Origin: an uncultured Bacteroidales bacterium
Lineage (GTDB): Bacteria; Bacteroidota; Bacteroidia; Bacteroidales; UBA3824
Reading direction: 5' to 3'
Length of the DNA stretch: 31,882 bases
Assembly (NCBI GenBank): GCA_937877455.1
Contig: CALFIU010000144.1
Coordinates: 1 to 31,882, forward strand
The notes under the pieces were generated by a model. It did not search any database. It had not been told where the DNA came from and saw only the letters and a list, made by a program, of their open reading frames with translations. A program made the position numbers and the translations under genes. Below, piece after piece: positions 1-8,600 of the stretch. Position 1 is the stretch's first letter, and every line of letters starts with the position of its first letter.

Positions 1-2
1 TC

Positions 3-92
3 GTCAGCGTGGCGGGCAAATGGGTCAGGCGTGCAAGGCAGAACGTCCTGACCTTGTACAGCGACGCGCCATACAGCCAACTCCTATGCTGA
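3..92 (+). CDS. 3' end of an unrecognised gene (cut by left edge)
   Basis: An open frame enters from the left edge and ends at a TGA at 90-92. It encodes 29 residues with a basic, protein-like composition (contains GKWVRRARQNVL and ends in YSQLLC). The stretch is clearly richer in G+C than the DNA after it. A second open frame (2-169) overlaps it, but its composition changes after about base 95, so I prefer the shorter one. I do not recognise the protein. A transposase tail is possible but unproven. Confidence 0.3.
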   Translation, partial: VSVAGKWVRRARQNVLTLYSDAPYSQLLC

Positions 93-362
93 AAAATTCG
101 TTTTTACTGGTCCAAAAAACAACCCAAATGATTTGGGTGGGGGAAGTTATGCCCGCATTTAACCTTTAAAGTAAACCAAACTTTACATTTCTGCAGTCAT
201 AAAAAAATTACAAGGTAAAAAATATTTTTTTATCGAAAAAATTTTAGACTTTCGGAATTGAGGTGTTACAAAAAATGTCAAAACATATTTTTTATGTAAA
301 TTGTAATATACCGAGTAATATGTTTGAGTATGAATATGAACGGTGGGGTTAAATTTTCGGGG
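93..362. other. AT-rich intergenic region, no gene seen
   Basis: No convincing coding frame is present; the short antisense frames here are low-complexity (F, K, I and Y rich). The one structured element is a perfect inverted repeat ACCCAAAT-G-ATTTGGGT at 122-138, just after the upstream gene tail. It is not followed by a T tract, so I do not call it an intrinsic terminator. Confidence 0.5.
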
Positions 363-410
363 GATAGCCAACTAAACCACACTTTTTTTACCCACATTTG
401 GTTAGCTATC
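363..410 (+). repeat. Palindrome A (hairpin element, family 1)
   Basis: The left arm GATAGCCAACTAAA (363-376) and right arm TTTGGTTAGCTATC (397-410) pair at 12 of 14 positions plus one G-T wobble, around a 20-base T-rich loop. It is nearly identical, in the same orientation, to palindrome B at 2942-2989, and similarity continues several bases to the left (AAATTTTCGGG). It sits just upstream of the probable -33 element of the DUF3843-like gene. Confidence 0.85.
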
Positions 411-421
411 GTTTTTTTGTA

Positions 422-451
422 TTGTACATTCCAAAATATTTGGTATCTTTG
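422..451 (+). promoter_or_regulatory. Bacteroidota-type promoter of the DUF3843-like gene
   Basis: TTG at 422-424 is followed 19 bases later by TATCTTTG (444-451), which matches TAnnTTTG. Transcription would start near 458, giving a leader of about 25 bases. Palindrome A ends 11 bases upstream of the TTG. Confidence 0.65.
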
Positions 452-483
452 TCCCGAAAAAAACATACTTCAAAGTAAAGAAA

Positions 484-1950
484 ATGAGATCATACAAGAT
501 ATATCCAAAGCAATGGATGGAGTTGCAACCGTATGAAAGGCCAGACGAGGTTGACAAGTATTACGTCGAAATGTCTAATGCAGTGCTTAGGATTCTGATT
601 AACAAAGGAGTTGATACAGAATACGTTCTGGACATAAATGAACTCCAATTGATGGCTATGCGTCTGACGATGTATTTTGAAGACGTAGTGTCGCAGATAG
701 GCGTTTGGGATGCCGCTGTCGGTGAGTTTGAGAGGCGTTACGGTTATCCCGTGCCATTTTATGAGCCAGACGACGATTACGAAAAAGGCTACGTCAACAT
801 TGAGGACGTCAAGTTCGTTTTTTGGAACGAACTTCAGTCCTTTTACTGCAACGACACATTTATTTACCCAAAAGATGCGCTGTTAAACCAGATTGCCGAA
901 GATTTGTTCGTCATTTTTGACGAGCAATGGGCAACCGCGCCCGAAAACACCCGCAAGAAGCAGTTTGTACACAACCCCGAAGCCGCCCAAAACTACTGGA
1001 AGGCATGCAAACTCTTTGAATGGTTTGTGTCGCAGTCGTTTGTCAGCACAATGTTTAAGAGCGCGTTTGAAAACAAGTTCAACTCATTTATGGAACTTAA
1101 CGACCAACTTGACATTGAAGCATCGATGGCGGCTTACAATGCCCTGACAAGCATCATTACTGCTGGAACGCACAATATGTTGTCAATGCCAGCCCCTCAA
1201 TGGTTCGCCCGCATCCGCAAGAACGAGAAAGATATTTGGGAAAGTTTCAGGCTCAACGCCCCATCGCTTTACAAGTATCTGAGGACTGACGGCTCAAAAA
1301 TTTGGTTTTTGGATGCGGTTGCTGACGCTGAAATGGCAGTGGAGGACGAATCCATCCACATAGAATTTTTGAAAAAAGGTTTTGATGCCGGCAAGTATTA
1401 TTTGTTTTCAACGGCTGAATTTAAAGGCAAACGTTATCAAATCGGCCTTATGACGGCATTTAGCGGAAAAAATGCACTCCAAATGCTTGAGGATATGAAA
1501 AGGCGACAACTCTTCAAGGATTCCGAGAAAGCCGCGCACAAGTTGTTCCTAAAACATTCGGGCGGCAAGGAAATGATGTTTTTCGGCTCGAAACAGGAAT
1601 TGGTGGATTTCTATGCGAAGATGGGAATGGAAAAATTTGACCTCGATAACAAATCCGACTGCTACGTTGCGATTACGTTTGAGGATTCTGCCACGTCGAT
1701 ATATTTCGACGACTTCGTCAAGTGCATCAATTCGCCCGACAATCCGTTTTACGACAAGAAATACGCCGAGGATAACGCTTTCGACTTCTTGATGAACATC
1801 AGCAATTGCGACTATCACACTGTCGAATACCTCACAAGCCGCCATTATCTTGATGATGCCGTGCTGGAAGATGAATCGGACAAGGATTTCGTCAGGAAAT
1901 ACAACAGGTTTGTCGTTGACTATTCGTATTTTTCAACGAAAGGTAAATAG
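484..1950 (+). CDS. DUF3843-like hypothetical protein
   Basis: This 488-residue soluble protein has no signal peptide or membrane segment. Its length and its start (KIYPKQW...PYERPDEVDKYYVEMSNAVLRIL) fit what I remember of DUF3843, a family of unknown function found mainly in gut Bacteroidota; this assignment is from memory. The sequence is acidic and aromatic-rich, with no nuclease, ATPase or DNA-binding motif that I can see. The ATG at 484 lies 32 bases after a good -7 box, with no Shine-Dalgarno sequence. The gene converges on a broken AAA ATPase gene, and the pair is bounded by direct copies of the same palindrome. No function can be assigned. Confidence 0.85.
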   Translation: MRSYKIYPKQWMELQPYERPDEVDKYYVEMSNAVLRILINKGVDTEYVLDINELQLMAMRLTMYFEDVVSQIGVWDAAVGEFERRYGYPVPFYEPDDDYEKGYVNIEDVKFVFWNELQSFYCNDTFIYPKDALLNQIAEDLFVIFDEQWATAPENTRKKQFVHNPEAAQNYWKACKLFEWFVSQSFVSTMFKSAFENKFNSFMELNDQLDIEASMAAYNALTSIITAGTHNMLSMPAPQWFARIRKNEKDIWESFRLNAPSLYKYLRTDGSKIWFLDAVADAEMAVEDESIHIEFLKKGFDAGKYYLFSTAEFKGKRYQIGLMTAFSGKNALQMLEDMKRRQLFKDSEKAAHKLFLKHSGGKEMMFFGSKQELVDFYAKMGMEKFDLDNKSDCYVAITFEDSATSIYFDDFVKCINSPDNPFYDKKYAEDNAFDFLMNISNCDYHTVEYLTSRHYLDDAVLEDESDKDFVRKYNRFVVDYSYFSTKGK

Positions 1951-2895
1951 AAACCTTGCGGTTCAGGTCGTTGGCGGATGATTTCTTTGATTTCCCAATG
2001 GAGTTGTAGGCGCGGATAAAACTGCATTGTTCCAAATCCCTTAGCATCGAAGTGAGCGTCCCACCGTGGTCTTCGCCTAACGCCGAGGCAATTTCGCCGC
2101 GAGTCATTCCTATTTTTTTCTTTCCTAACGCCCTGACAATCTTTATGTAAGGTTCTGAATTACGAAATAGCGAAGCATATAAGGCATCAAACTCGTTTCT
2201 AAGGTCGGCATCTTCTCCAAAAAACATTGAATCAATGTTTTGCGTCCAACTCAACCCTTGTTGCAAGTAACTCCAATAATACGGAATCCCGCCCAAAATC
2301 ATATATAGCAATAAGATTTGCTCTCTCGGAAGGTCAAGTTGCTTGGCTTTTGAATACAATTCACATTCTTTGAGCGTGAATGGTTTCAAGAAAATTTGTC
2401 TTGTAAGACGGTTGTGAAGTCCGCCGTGATTGTTTACCAACTTGCTGATAATCCACGATGTAGCACTTCCGCATACAATTAGAAGAATGTCTTTGCGCAT
2501 TGTCGCCCAACTGTTCCAAAAATGCTCCAATGCCGACACAAAATCCGATTTCAAGGTGTCCATCCACGGCATTTCGTCGATGAAAACCACCTTTTTGCCT
2601 TTTTTTTGACGCGAAAGCAACTTGCTCAACTCCTCAAAAGCCTCAAACCAATCTTTAGTTTCGGTGCGGAATCTGCACCCGCATTGTTGAGCGACTTACG
2701 GAATTCTTCAAGTTGACGGTCGCGGTTTGCATTTTGAACTCCTGTATGTTGGAAGGCAAAGTTGTAATTGAAACATTCTCTAATCAAATACGTCTTGCCG
2801 ACCCTGCGACGTCCATAGACAGCCACAAACTCGGATTAATCGCTTTTGAGGATGTTTTGCAACAGTTTTTGTTCCTTGTTTCTACCTATCAGCAT
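1892..2895 (-). pseudogene. Broken AAA ATPase (ATPase_2/PF01637-like) gene
   Basis: Reading the minus strand from the ATG at 2895 gives MLIGRNKEQKLLQNILKSD, then an in-frame TAA (2836-2838), then SEFVAVYGRRRVGKT with the Walker A motif. Near 2655-2665 the frame shifts; the second frame continues as TKDWFEAFEELSKLL and contains Walker B (VVFIDEMPW). The protein matches the intact neighbour at 3071-4480 almost throughout. Homology ends after FIRAYNSIGK near 1960, so the C-terminal third, including the nuclease-like part, is missing. The remaining frame runs into the antisense of the DUF3843-like gene. Three independent lesions make it a pseudogene unless the assembly is faulty. Confidence 0.9.
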
Positions 2896-2919
2896 AGTAT
2901 TTCAGTGTTGATTACGCTG

Positions 2920-2927
2920 CAAATGTA
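2920..2927 (-). promoter_or_regulatory. -7 box of the broken ATPase gene
   Basis: CAAATGTA on the plus strand reads TACATTTG on the minus strand, a TAnnTTTG match 24 bases before the ATG at 2895. The position where a -33 element would lie falls inside palindrome B, which begins 14 bases upstream of this box. Confidence 0.6.
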
Positions 2928-2941
2928 ATCAAATTTTTCGG

Positions 2942-2989
2942 GATAGCCAACTAAATCGCACTTTTTTTACCCACATTTGGTTGGCTATC
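2942..2989. repeat. Palindrome B (family 1)
   Basis: Arms GATAGCCAACTAAA (2942-2955) and TTTGGTTGGCTATC (2976-2989) form a 14-bp stem with one G-T wobble. The 20-base loop contains TCG followed by a run of seven T. It covers the expected -33 position of the broken ATPase gene and is almost identical to palindrome A. Confidence 0.9.
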
Positions 2990-3014
2990 GGTCAAAAAAT
3001 GCCGTTTTTTAAAG

Positions 3015-3062
3015 GATAGCCAACTAAATCGCATTTTTTTTACCCTCATTTAGTTGGCTATC
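3015..3062. repeat. Palindrome C (family 1)
   Basis: Arms GATAGCCAACTAAA (3015-3028) and TTTAGTTGGCTATC (3049-3062) are perfectly complementary over 14 bp, with a 20-base loop of the same TCG plus T-run type. It follows palindrome B after 25 bases and ends 8 bases before the stop codon of the intact ATPase gene, so it could also fold at that gene's 3' end. Confidence 0.9.
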
Positions 3063-3070
3063 GGGAGTCA

Positions 3071-4480
3071 TCACATAAACAAATCCTCCGCCCGCACCTC
3101 GCTCTGAACATTGCCCCAATATTGGTTGCGCTTGATTCCGTAAGTAGTTATCAACGTGATATACAGCGACTTTTTTGTTGAGGTGAAATTTCGGAACAAT
3201 TCGCGGCGATGGCGGAGATACTCGTCGTATTGTCGGTCTATTTCAAACTCCGAGAGCGAAAACTTCATTTCGCAGAGGTTGATTACTTGGTCGCGGCGGT
3301 CGATGAGCATATCAATCTGAAAATCAGAGTTTTTGTAAGAATAAACATTTGATTCTACGCCCGAAATGCCCAATTTTGCCTTTATTTGTGGAATGTGATG
3401 AAAACATACCTGTTCAAACGCATAGCCCGACCAAGCGCGTTTTGACGGCGAATCGGTCATATTAGACCAGTGGTTTTCGTCGTTGCCGTTGTATGGCGCA
3501 ACGTACCGAAGATGAAAAAGCGAAAACAAGTCGCTGAGTTGGTAAATGGTTTCGCGCTCCTTTTTGCCGATGCCGTTGTATTGACGGATAAACTCACTGT
3601 CAGTCAAATCGTTGATAATAGTAGAAATTTTGCCTCCAGCGGGCAGTTTCAGGGCGGAGATTATCTCCTGACGTGTCATTCCGATGGCTTTTTTGGCGAG
3701 AAGTTCTACTATTTTTTGGCTCATTGACGATTCGTTGAACAGCGATGAAAACAAAAATTTGTATTCGGATTTCAGTTTGGCGTTTTCAACAAAAAACAGA
3801 CGGTCGATGTTTTGCGTGAGCGAAAATTCTTTTTCCAACATACTTAGATACAGCGGAATGCCACCCAAAATCATATACGCCTCCAATATTTGGTAACGGT
3901 TGAAGGCTATGGAGCGCGATTGTAAATATTCTTCCGTTTCTGCGAGTGTGAAAGGCGCAAGGTAAATTACATTTGTCATACGGTTGTAAAGTCCGCCCTT
4001 GTTGCCAAAAAGTTTGTCGCGCATCCAAGTGGTAGCCGAAGCGCAGACAATCAGCATAATACGCTTATCGGCAGAGGCGTATCCGTTCCAAAAATACTCA
4101 AATGCCCTAAGAAAATCGGATTTTGGAGTATCCATCCACGGCATTTCGTCGAAGAAGATGAGGATACGTTTTTTGGCAGAAAGATTTTCGATGTATTTTT
4201 TTAGCATGGCAAACGCGTCAAACCAGTTTGCTGTTCGTTGTTGATGTTCGCCCGAATAGTCCGACAACTGCCGCGCAAACTCTTTTAACTGTTCGTTTTT
4301 TGTGCCTTTGTAAATTCCAGTATAATAAAAGTCGAATTGGTTATGAAAAAACTCCCTTATCAAGTAAGTCTTTCCAACCCGACGGCGGCCATAGACTGCC
4401 ACAAATTCGTTTTTGCCCGAATTGTATATTTGTTCGAGACGTTGCTGTTCGCCGCGCCTTCCGATTAATGCTTTTTCCAT
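3071..4480 (-). CDS. AAA ATPase with C-terminal PD-(D/E)XK-like domain
   Basis: This 469-residue protein belongs to the ATPase_2/DUF234-like group of P-loop ATPases, common and multi-copy in Bacteroidota and archaea. Walker A is GRRRVGKT (residues 31-38) and Walker B is ILIFFDEMPW near residue 110, followed by a winged-helix-like stretch (IGMTRQEIISAL). The C-terminus has D390 in DFQIDMLID and E404-x-K406 in LCEMKF, an arrangement like a PD-(D/E)XK nuclease fold. The ATG at 4480 is chosen over an upstream TTG at 4507, which would overlap the -7 box. Cellular role is unknown; families of this kind are often linked to mobile or defence regions. A tandem palindrome pair lies at its promoter. Confidence 0.88.
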   Translation of the reverse strand: MEKALIGRRGEQQRLEQIYNSGKNEFVAVYGRRRVGKTYLIREFFHNQFDFYYTGIYKGTKNEQLKEFARQLSDYSGEHQQRTANWFDAFAMLKKYIENLSAKKRILIFFDEMPWMDTPKSDFLRAFEYFWNGYASADKRIMLIVCASATTWMRDKLFGNKGGLYNRMTNVIYLAPFTLAETEEYLQSRSIAFNRYQILEAYMILGGIPLYLSMLEKEFSLTQNIDRLFFVENAKLKSEYKFLFSSLFNESSMSQKIVELLAKKAIGMTRQEIISALKLPAGGKISTIINDLTDSEFIRQYNGIGKKERETIYQLSDLFSLFHLRYVAPYNGNDENHWSNMTDSPSKRAWSGYAFEQVCFHHIPQIKAKLGISGVESNVYSYKNSDFQIDMLIDRRDQVINLCEMKFSLSEFEIDRQYDEYLRHRRELFRNFTSTKKSLYITLITTYGIKRNQYWGNVQSEVRAEDLFM

Positions 4481-4504
4481 ACGCCGTAATGTTTTTTTAC
4501 GGTG

Positions 4505-4512
4505 CAAATATA
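4505..4512 (-). promoter_or_regulatory. -7 box of the intact ATPase gene
   Basis: CAAATATA on the plus strand reads TATATTTG on the minus strand, 24 bases before the ATG at 4480. Palindrome D starts 13 bases upstream and occupies the -33 position, almost the same geometry as at the broken ATPase gene. Confidence 0.65.
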
Positions 4513-4525
4513 AGCATTTTTTTAA

Positions 4526-4574
4526 GATAATGGTTCCTTAACTCGATTTTTTTAATAGTTAGGGAACCATTATC
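4526..4574. repeat. Palindrome D (family 2)
   Basis: Left arm GATAATGGTTCCTTAACT (4526-4543) and right arm AGTTAGGGAACCATTATC (4557-4574) pair over 18 bp with one T-G wobble. The 13-base loop is CG plus a T run. The stem sequence differs from family 1, but the outer GATA/TATC ends and the TCG-then-T-run after the left arm are the same. Confidence 0.88.
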
Positions 4575-4576
4575 GC

Positions 4577-4625
4577 GATATTAGTTCCTTAACTCGTTTT
4601 TTTTAGGGGTTAAGGAACAATTATC
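4577..4625. repeat. Palindrome E (family 2)
   Basis: It begins two bases after palindrome D. The outer ends are GATA (4577-4580) and TATC (4622-4625). The core GTTCCTTAAC/GTTAAGGAAC pairs perfectly over 10 bp, with a few mismatches toward the outside and a T-run loop. It makes a tandem pair with D, as B does with C. Confidence 0.8.
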
Positions 4626-4654
4626 AGTGTGAAATATTAATCGAAACTGACATC

Positions 4655-5404
4655 TTACTCTTTCAAGAAATGAACAACATATTGCCAAGTGTCCTCGTAG
4701 GCTTCGTCGGGATTTGGAACGCCGTCCTCGTCTTTGGGCATGATGGTGTTTTCGACGGTTGCGAGGGCGTAATCTTCATGATATTCGTACTTTGTGCTGT
4801 ATGCGTCAAGATTGTCGATTTGTCGCTGATAGACAATGCGATTTAGCTTGTCGCGGTGTTCCTCGTGGATAACGCCGGCATCGTCGATGCTTACGATTGT
4901 GTTGCCTGTTTTGGGGTCGGTTTCGTAGGTGTAGGTGATTTCATTATTGCCGATGACGATTTTTGAGATGCGGTCTTGACTGTCGTATTGGTAGCTTTGA
5001 CCACTTTTTTCGATGATTTTTTCGCATTTGTCGTCGGCGTAGGTAATTTCATCTTCAAGACCTTCTTCACACGAGTATGTTACAGTCGCCTTGTTGCCTT
5101 TGTACTTATAGACGGTTTCACATTCGGCGACACCATTTTCAAGGTTTTCGAGCGATTTTGTGATTCGGTTTTTGTCGTCGTAGATGTTGAGCATCATAGT
5201 GTCGCCGTGGTCGTCTATGGTGCAGAGAATCTTTTTCCAGTTGACGGTTTTGGATTTTGACGCTGATTGTGCCTAAGTAGTTGTGGTATTGGAGTTTGTA
5301 TTGTCTGTATTTTCCACAGAGGCGTTGCTGTTGTTTCGGTTTTGGCTGCCGCCGCAAGATGCCAATACAAGTGCGAGCGAAACGATAAGAAAATTTGTTT
5401 TCAT
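4655..5404 (-). pseudogene. YD-repeat-like lipoprotein interrupted by an in-frame amber codon
   Basis: From the ATG at 5404 the minus strand reads a lipoprotein signal peptide with lipobox LASC (Cys17), then an Asn/Thr-rich linker, then TAG at codon 44 (5273-5275). The same frame continues without shift (AQSASKSKTVNWKKILC...) to the stop at 4655. The mature part has YD/RHS-type repeat phrases such as YDDKNRITKS, YDSQDRISKI and ITYTYETD, as in short cell-surface proteins of Bacteroidota. The full product would be 249 codons before the stop, counting the amber. TAG ends the DUF3843-like gene, so it is a normal stop in this genome. The gene is therefore a recent nonsense pseudogene, a read-through case or a sequence error. 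Confidence 0.8.
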
Positions 5405-5548
5405 TTGTTGTTGCTTTATTAATTGATTAAAAAAGATTTCTGTTGTCCAAAAATTTATATTTTTTCAAGCCTAAATCTGCTGAAATTGTAAATCAGCGTG
5501 GCAACCGTTATATAATTCGTCCGACATAATGGTTCCGTTTGTTTTTCG

Positions 5549-5579
5549 CAAATATAGTAAATCACAAACAATTATGCAA
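5549..5579 (-). promoter_or_regulatory. Promoter of the YD-repeat lipoprotein gene
   Basis: On the minus strand TTG (5577-5579) is followed after 20 bases by TATATTTG (5549-5556). This would give a leader of about 140 bases before the ATG at 5404. I see no known riboswitch in that leader. Confidence 0.6.
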
Positions 5580-5590
5580 TTTTTTTGTAG

Positions 5591-5610
5591 AAACGTGCTA
5601 TGGCGCGTCT
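5591..5610. repeat. GTGCCATGGCAC-type palindromic repeat, copy 1 (diverged)
   Basis: The core GTGCTATGGCGC, flanked by AAAC and GTCT, is a diverged version of the perfect palindrome at 5657-5676, about 65 bases away. Sequences of the type GAGACGTGCCATGGCACGTC recur in many Bacteroidota genomes as I remember them. Confidence 0.6.
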
Positions 5611-5650
5611 AACATCATACAATACAAATTTCATCAAATGGCGGATTTGT

Positions 5651-8600
5651 TTATTTAGATGTGCCATGGCACGTCTCCACCACCTTTATCTCCTCGTCTG
5701 TCAAGCCATACAATTCATATACAAGTTTATCTATCTTGCCCTCCAAATCCGTCGTGTCCTCGGAGGAATTTTGCTTCTTCTTTGTAAGAATCTCGTCAAC
5801 CAAAGCGATGATGGGCTTTTGCTGCGCAGCGGTGGCTATTCTTATAGGCAATTCATAGTAATGGAATATTTTAGCCTTGGTGAAAGCCCCCTTAGTTTTT
5901 TCAAACGTTAATTTATCCATCAAATATTGAAAAAGTTTCGAATCAATAAGTCCCAATAGATATTTGAGGGAGAAACTTTTATCAATGAGTATTGCGTTGT
6001 ATAGCGAAGACATTATGTAGTAATTCGCTTCGTCTAATGTAGCGACAATTTTTGCTCCAGCTTCTCTGATGAGAATTTTTGGCTGTTCGAATATTTGAGG
6101 ATGACGAGGACAAGCCAAATGTTTGCCATAATCAATATAAAGATTTGGGTCGATTATTGTGAATTTTTTTATGTCTTTTCCTCTCAAAATTGGCTTATAA
6201 TTATTTGCCAATTTATCAGTCGTGATATATTTCGAATCATTACCTGATTTAATGGCTTGCCTTATATCCAATACCTCTACCAAACGTTTGCTGTTTCCTT
6301 TCAGTTTATCCATTAGCTCACTGGTTTCATATTGCCTAATAGAAAACGAATGTTGTGGTTGTTCGAGAAAAAAAATTTGAGGAATGTTTTTGAAATCAGA
6401 AGAAAGAATTGGCGAATCATTGACTTTTACCACATTTGAAGGATTTTTCTTATTCGAAAATCCAAAAATCATAGAGTGTACAACAGCCCCATCGAATACT
6501 TTATCAGTTAAATCATTGATTTCAATGATAGACCCGCCTAATACTTTATCTCTAACAGCCTCTTCAAAATAATTATCCAAAAAAGTATTAGGGATAATAT
6601 AAAAGCATAAGCCTTTATTTGCAAACACTTTGAAGGATTGTAGTATAAATAACGAATATGTATCTATTTTAAATTGCGTTTCAGGAAATATCATTCGATA
6701 TTTCGCCTTTTCTTTGTTGGTTAATTTCGCTCCATACGGCGGATTACCAATTACCACGTCGAAGCCGTCTTTGATTCCGAACATCCATTCGGCATCAAAG
6801 AAAGAACAGTTGTCGGCAGACATGTCGTAGGGATTCCACTCGCAGAGACGCTCGGCGTAGGTTTGATAGGGTTTGAACATTCCGCCGTCTTGAAATTTTG
6901 CAAGCAATTTTTCCCATTCTGCCTTTATGCGGCTGTATTTTTCGATTTTTTTCTTACGTTGGGAAGTTTTAGTTTTTTTCTCTTTTTTTTCGCCAAATAA
7001 TTCGCTGAAAGTGGTGTATTCTACCGATACCTCAGTCCTTGTGTCGTCGGGCTGCGCCAAAAAGTCGTCGATGGTCTTTTGCGCATCGGCAATTTTTTGT
7101 TTGCAGTTTGCAATCTCATAATTACGGTAGTTGTCGATTATCTTTTTGGTTTCGTTGGCGATGCTGTTGCGTAGGATGGAGTCTTGTTTTTTTAGCTCTA
7201 TTTTTTTCTTGCGGTCGGGCGTGTTGAATATCTTAGACCTATGGTCTTTGAGCTGGTTTGCCAAATTGGCAATCAGTTGCTTGAAATCTTTGTTGAATGC
7301 GTCGTCGTTGATGTCTGAGGCTTTTGTCGGGTCGGGGTTGTCTATCAGCGTGTTGGCGCAGGTAAACTTGGTTTCGAGGTTTGGGAGTGTTTGAATGTTG
7401 TCGTTGTCGCGTTGCTCCACCACAAGCGATATGAAAAACCTGAGTTTTGTAATCTGCATGGCAATGCGCTGAATGTCGGAACCGTAGATGCAGTGTTCGA
7501 GTATGTAGAGTTTTCGCAGGTAGTTGGGGTATTTGAGGTTGTTGGTGAAATTTTCGGTAATCTGTTTTTCGGCTTCTTCAAACTCTGTTTGGTTGAATGT
7601 TTTTTCAAACCTTTCAGCCTGTTTGATGTGGGCTTCTTTGGTTTGGTTGATTACGATTTCCTTCCAAAAAGTGTTTTTTTCGTCGTCGAGGATGCTTACG
7701 ATGTTGTTGAGCACGTGGAGGCAACCCATAGGGAATGCTCCCGAACCGCAGGCAGGGTCAAAAATCTTGCAACGGATTACAGCCTCCACAATTTCTTTGC
7801 GGTGGCGGTCAACGGTGTCGGAGATTTCTTCGTCTTCGATTAGCCGCAGGAAGTCGGCGGCAGGTATGTCGCTTATTTTTGATGCGAGATACTGCGCTAC
7901 GCTCTGCGTTACCATATATTCTACAATCTCCTTGGGAGTGTAGAACGAGCCTGTCGCCTTGCGCATAGTAACGCCAGTTTCGGGATTATACACACTGAGA
8001 AGTTCCTCAAACACGTGTCCGAGAAGTTCGGGGTCGAGAGCCACGTCGATGATGTTTGTGGAGTTTTCCTCGATGGTGAAGTAGTATTTGTTGAAAATCT
8101 GGTCGATTATGCCTTTGTGTGCAGAATCAGTGTATCCGAAGAAAAACATATCGGGGACAATAGCCCTGCGATGTTGCTCTTGCGAAAAACCGTCCACATA
8201 GACTTTTGGATTGCGTTTGCCAAAGATTTTTCCCTTAAATTTGTGCAGAGGGTCGTCTAATGGGTCGTAGATATAGTCGAGGCAGTCGAAAAGTCCACCG
8301 TTGAGGTATGGAATCTGCTTGAAAAAGGTTTCAATCTGTGTTTTAGAATTGTTGATAAAGAAACTATTTTGGCAGTCTTCTTTGAATTTTACGTCGTTGC
8401 CGTAGTCGTTGGAATATCCCGTGTTGCCTGATGCTGCCCAACCACGGTCTTCTTTTTTGCAGTTGAGGCTTGCAAAAAACAAGTTTTGGAGTATTGCGTT
8501 GTAATAGTTTTGGTTGTCTGTCTGGTTGTTGAATCCGCGTACAGAATTTTTGAGAAAATCAATATCAAACAGATTCTCGTTGATAAGCCCTTTCTGTTTG

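Noticed and set aside
1..483. tRNA or other structured RNA in the left intergenic region
   Set aside because: No T-loop-like GTTCRANNC with matching acceptor arms or other known RNA motif was found; the inverted repeat at 122-138 is isolated.
3015..3062. Palindrome C as the terminator of the intact ATPase gene
   Set aside because: It lies just after the stop codon and could end transcription, but on the minus strand the arm is not followed by a T tract; its tandem partner and promoter position argue for another role.
363..4625. CRISPR array from the repeated palindromes
   Set aside because: The copies are few, irregularly spaced and of two sequence families, with no spacers of constant length and no cas genes.
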